Both the position numbers and the translations under genes were made by a program. The notes beneath the pieces are model-generated. The model did not search any database. It was not told where the DNA came from and worked only from the letters and a program-made list of their open reading frames with translations. A stretch of 64,000 nt of DNA from Rhizomys pruinosus (lineage: Eukaryota; Chordata; Mammalia; Rodentia; Spalacidae), in assembly GCA_009823505.1 (NCBI GenBank), contig VZQC01006583.1:1443194-1507193 (forward strand), given 5' to 3'. Position 1 is the stretch's first letter; each line of letters begins with the position of its first letter. Of this stretch, positions 63,571-64,000 are shown one piece after another.

Positions 63571-63794
63571 AGGCTTGGGATGGTTTCGGCACATCTGCAT
63601 TTGCAGTCGCCTCCAAGTTGCCTGTGGCTTGATTCCCCAATTAAAGTAGACATTGCATTTGTCAAAATTTGCATACATATTTGTTTATTAGTACTAGGAA
63701 ATAAACTAAGAGGCCATCAGAAGCTAGGAAGCATTCAGCAGTGAAACAATGCATATTCTTAACTCTCTTTTCACTTTATGTTTTGGGTAAAAGT

Positions 63795-63910
63795 CCCAGC
63801 GGTCTGTCCAAGCTGACCTGAACTGGTTCTGTAACCCGGATGGCTTTAAACTTACAGGTCTCCTGCCTCAGACTCTCAAGCAAATGGGATTATAGGCCTT
63901 TAACACAGGT
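63795..63910 (-). mobile_element. B1 SINE, old
   Basis: GTCTGTCCAAGCTGACCTGAACTGG...CGGATGGCTTTAAACTTACAGG...CTCCTGCCTCAGACTCTCAAGC...ATTATAGGCC: a diverged B1 in reverse. Confidence 0.65.
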
Positions 63911-64000
63911 AATTACAAACTTCTCCAACCAGCATTAATTTAAAAATATAAAGTCCATAAAGGCTTATAGCATTCTAAAAGTTTTGGTGTATAGTTAATC

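Noticed and set aside
1..64000. An undescribed multi-gene system
   Set aside because: I looked for gene clusters, conserved long frames, and ordered motifs on both strands. Everything sizeable is explained by SINEs, L1, LTRs or simple repeats. The residual unexplained DNA is noncoding in appearance.

Overview
The window looks like intergenic or deep-intronic DNA from a muroid rodent nuclear genome. The evidence is its repeat content: young and old B1 (7SL-derived) and B2 (tRNA-derived) SINEs on both strands, an ID-type SINE, B3/B4-type SINEs, rodent L1 3' ends, and many LTRs of the TG...CA type with 5-bp target duplications that resemble the rodent ERVL-MaLR (MT/ORR1) class. B2 tails and diagnostic positions differ from the mouse B2 I know, so a cricetid, spalacid or other non-Mus muroid is more likely than mouse, but the species cannot be fixed from this sequence. 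Base 62824 is an N, so this is assembly sequence with an unresolved base.

I find no protein-coding gene, exon, tRNA, rRNA or snRNA gene that I can support. The long open frames come from three minisatellites (about 22.3-23.3, 29.7-30.2 and 37.7-38.2 kb) or from decayed L1 ORF2. There is no sign of a prokaryotic-style system, CRISPR array or operon.

Layout: 0-2.4 kb holds three rodent L1 3' ends. 2.5-6.4 kb is mostly unassigned. 6.4-11 kb is SINEs and LTRs around a 500-bp non-repetitive block (9.05-9.56 kb) rich in TAATTA-like sites. From about 11.7 to 19 kb lies a single ancient L1 on the + strand, readable in order from its 5' part through ORF2 to its 3' end, broken by B1, an inverted B2 pair, microsatellites and two solo LTRs. 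19-31 kb is a mixed repeat landscape with an 18-bp and a 40-bp minisatellite. 31.5-35 kb is an LTR, two opposed L1 fragments and the 5' region of an ancient L1. 36.5-42 kb has LTRs, a 22-bp minisatellite joined to a 240-bp polypurine tract, and a very young truncated B1. 44.6-48.8 kb has two more ancient L1s with an ERV LTR, an ID element and an ERVL-like LTR among them. 49.6-50.2 kb is another non-repetitive block. 50.6-51.0 kb is a degenerate ATCC array. 55.4-56.3 kb is a gammaretrovirus-type (ERV1-like) solo LTR with tandem U3 repeats. 57.2-58.1 kb is a three-level nest: SINE, LTR inside it, B2 inside the LTR.

No genes act together here. What the window offers is a layered insertion history with many readable target-site duplications, and several candidate conserved noncoding blocks. 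Repeat class calls rest on recognition of consensus features, and subfamily names are deliberately loose.
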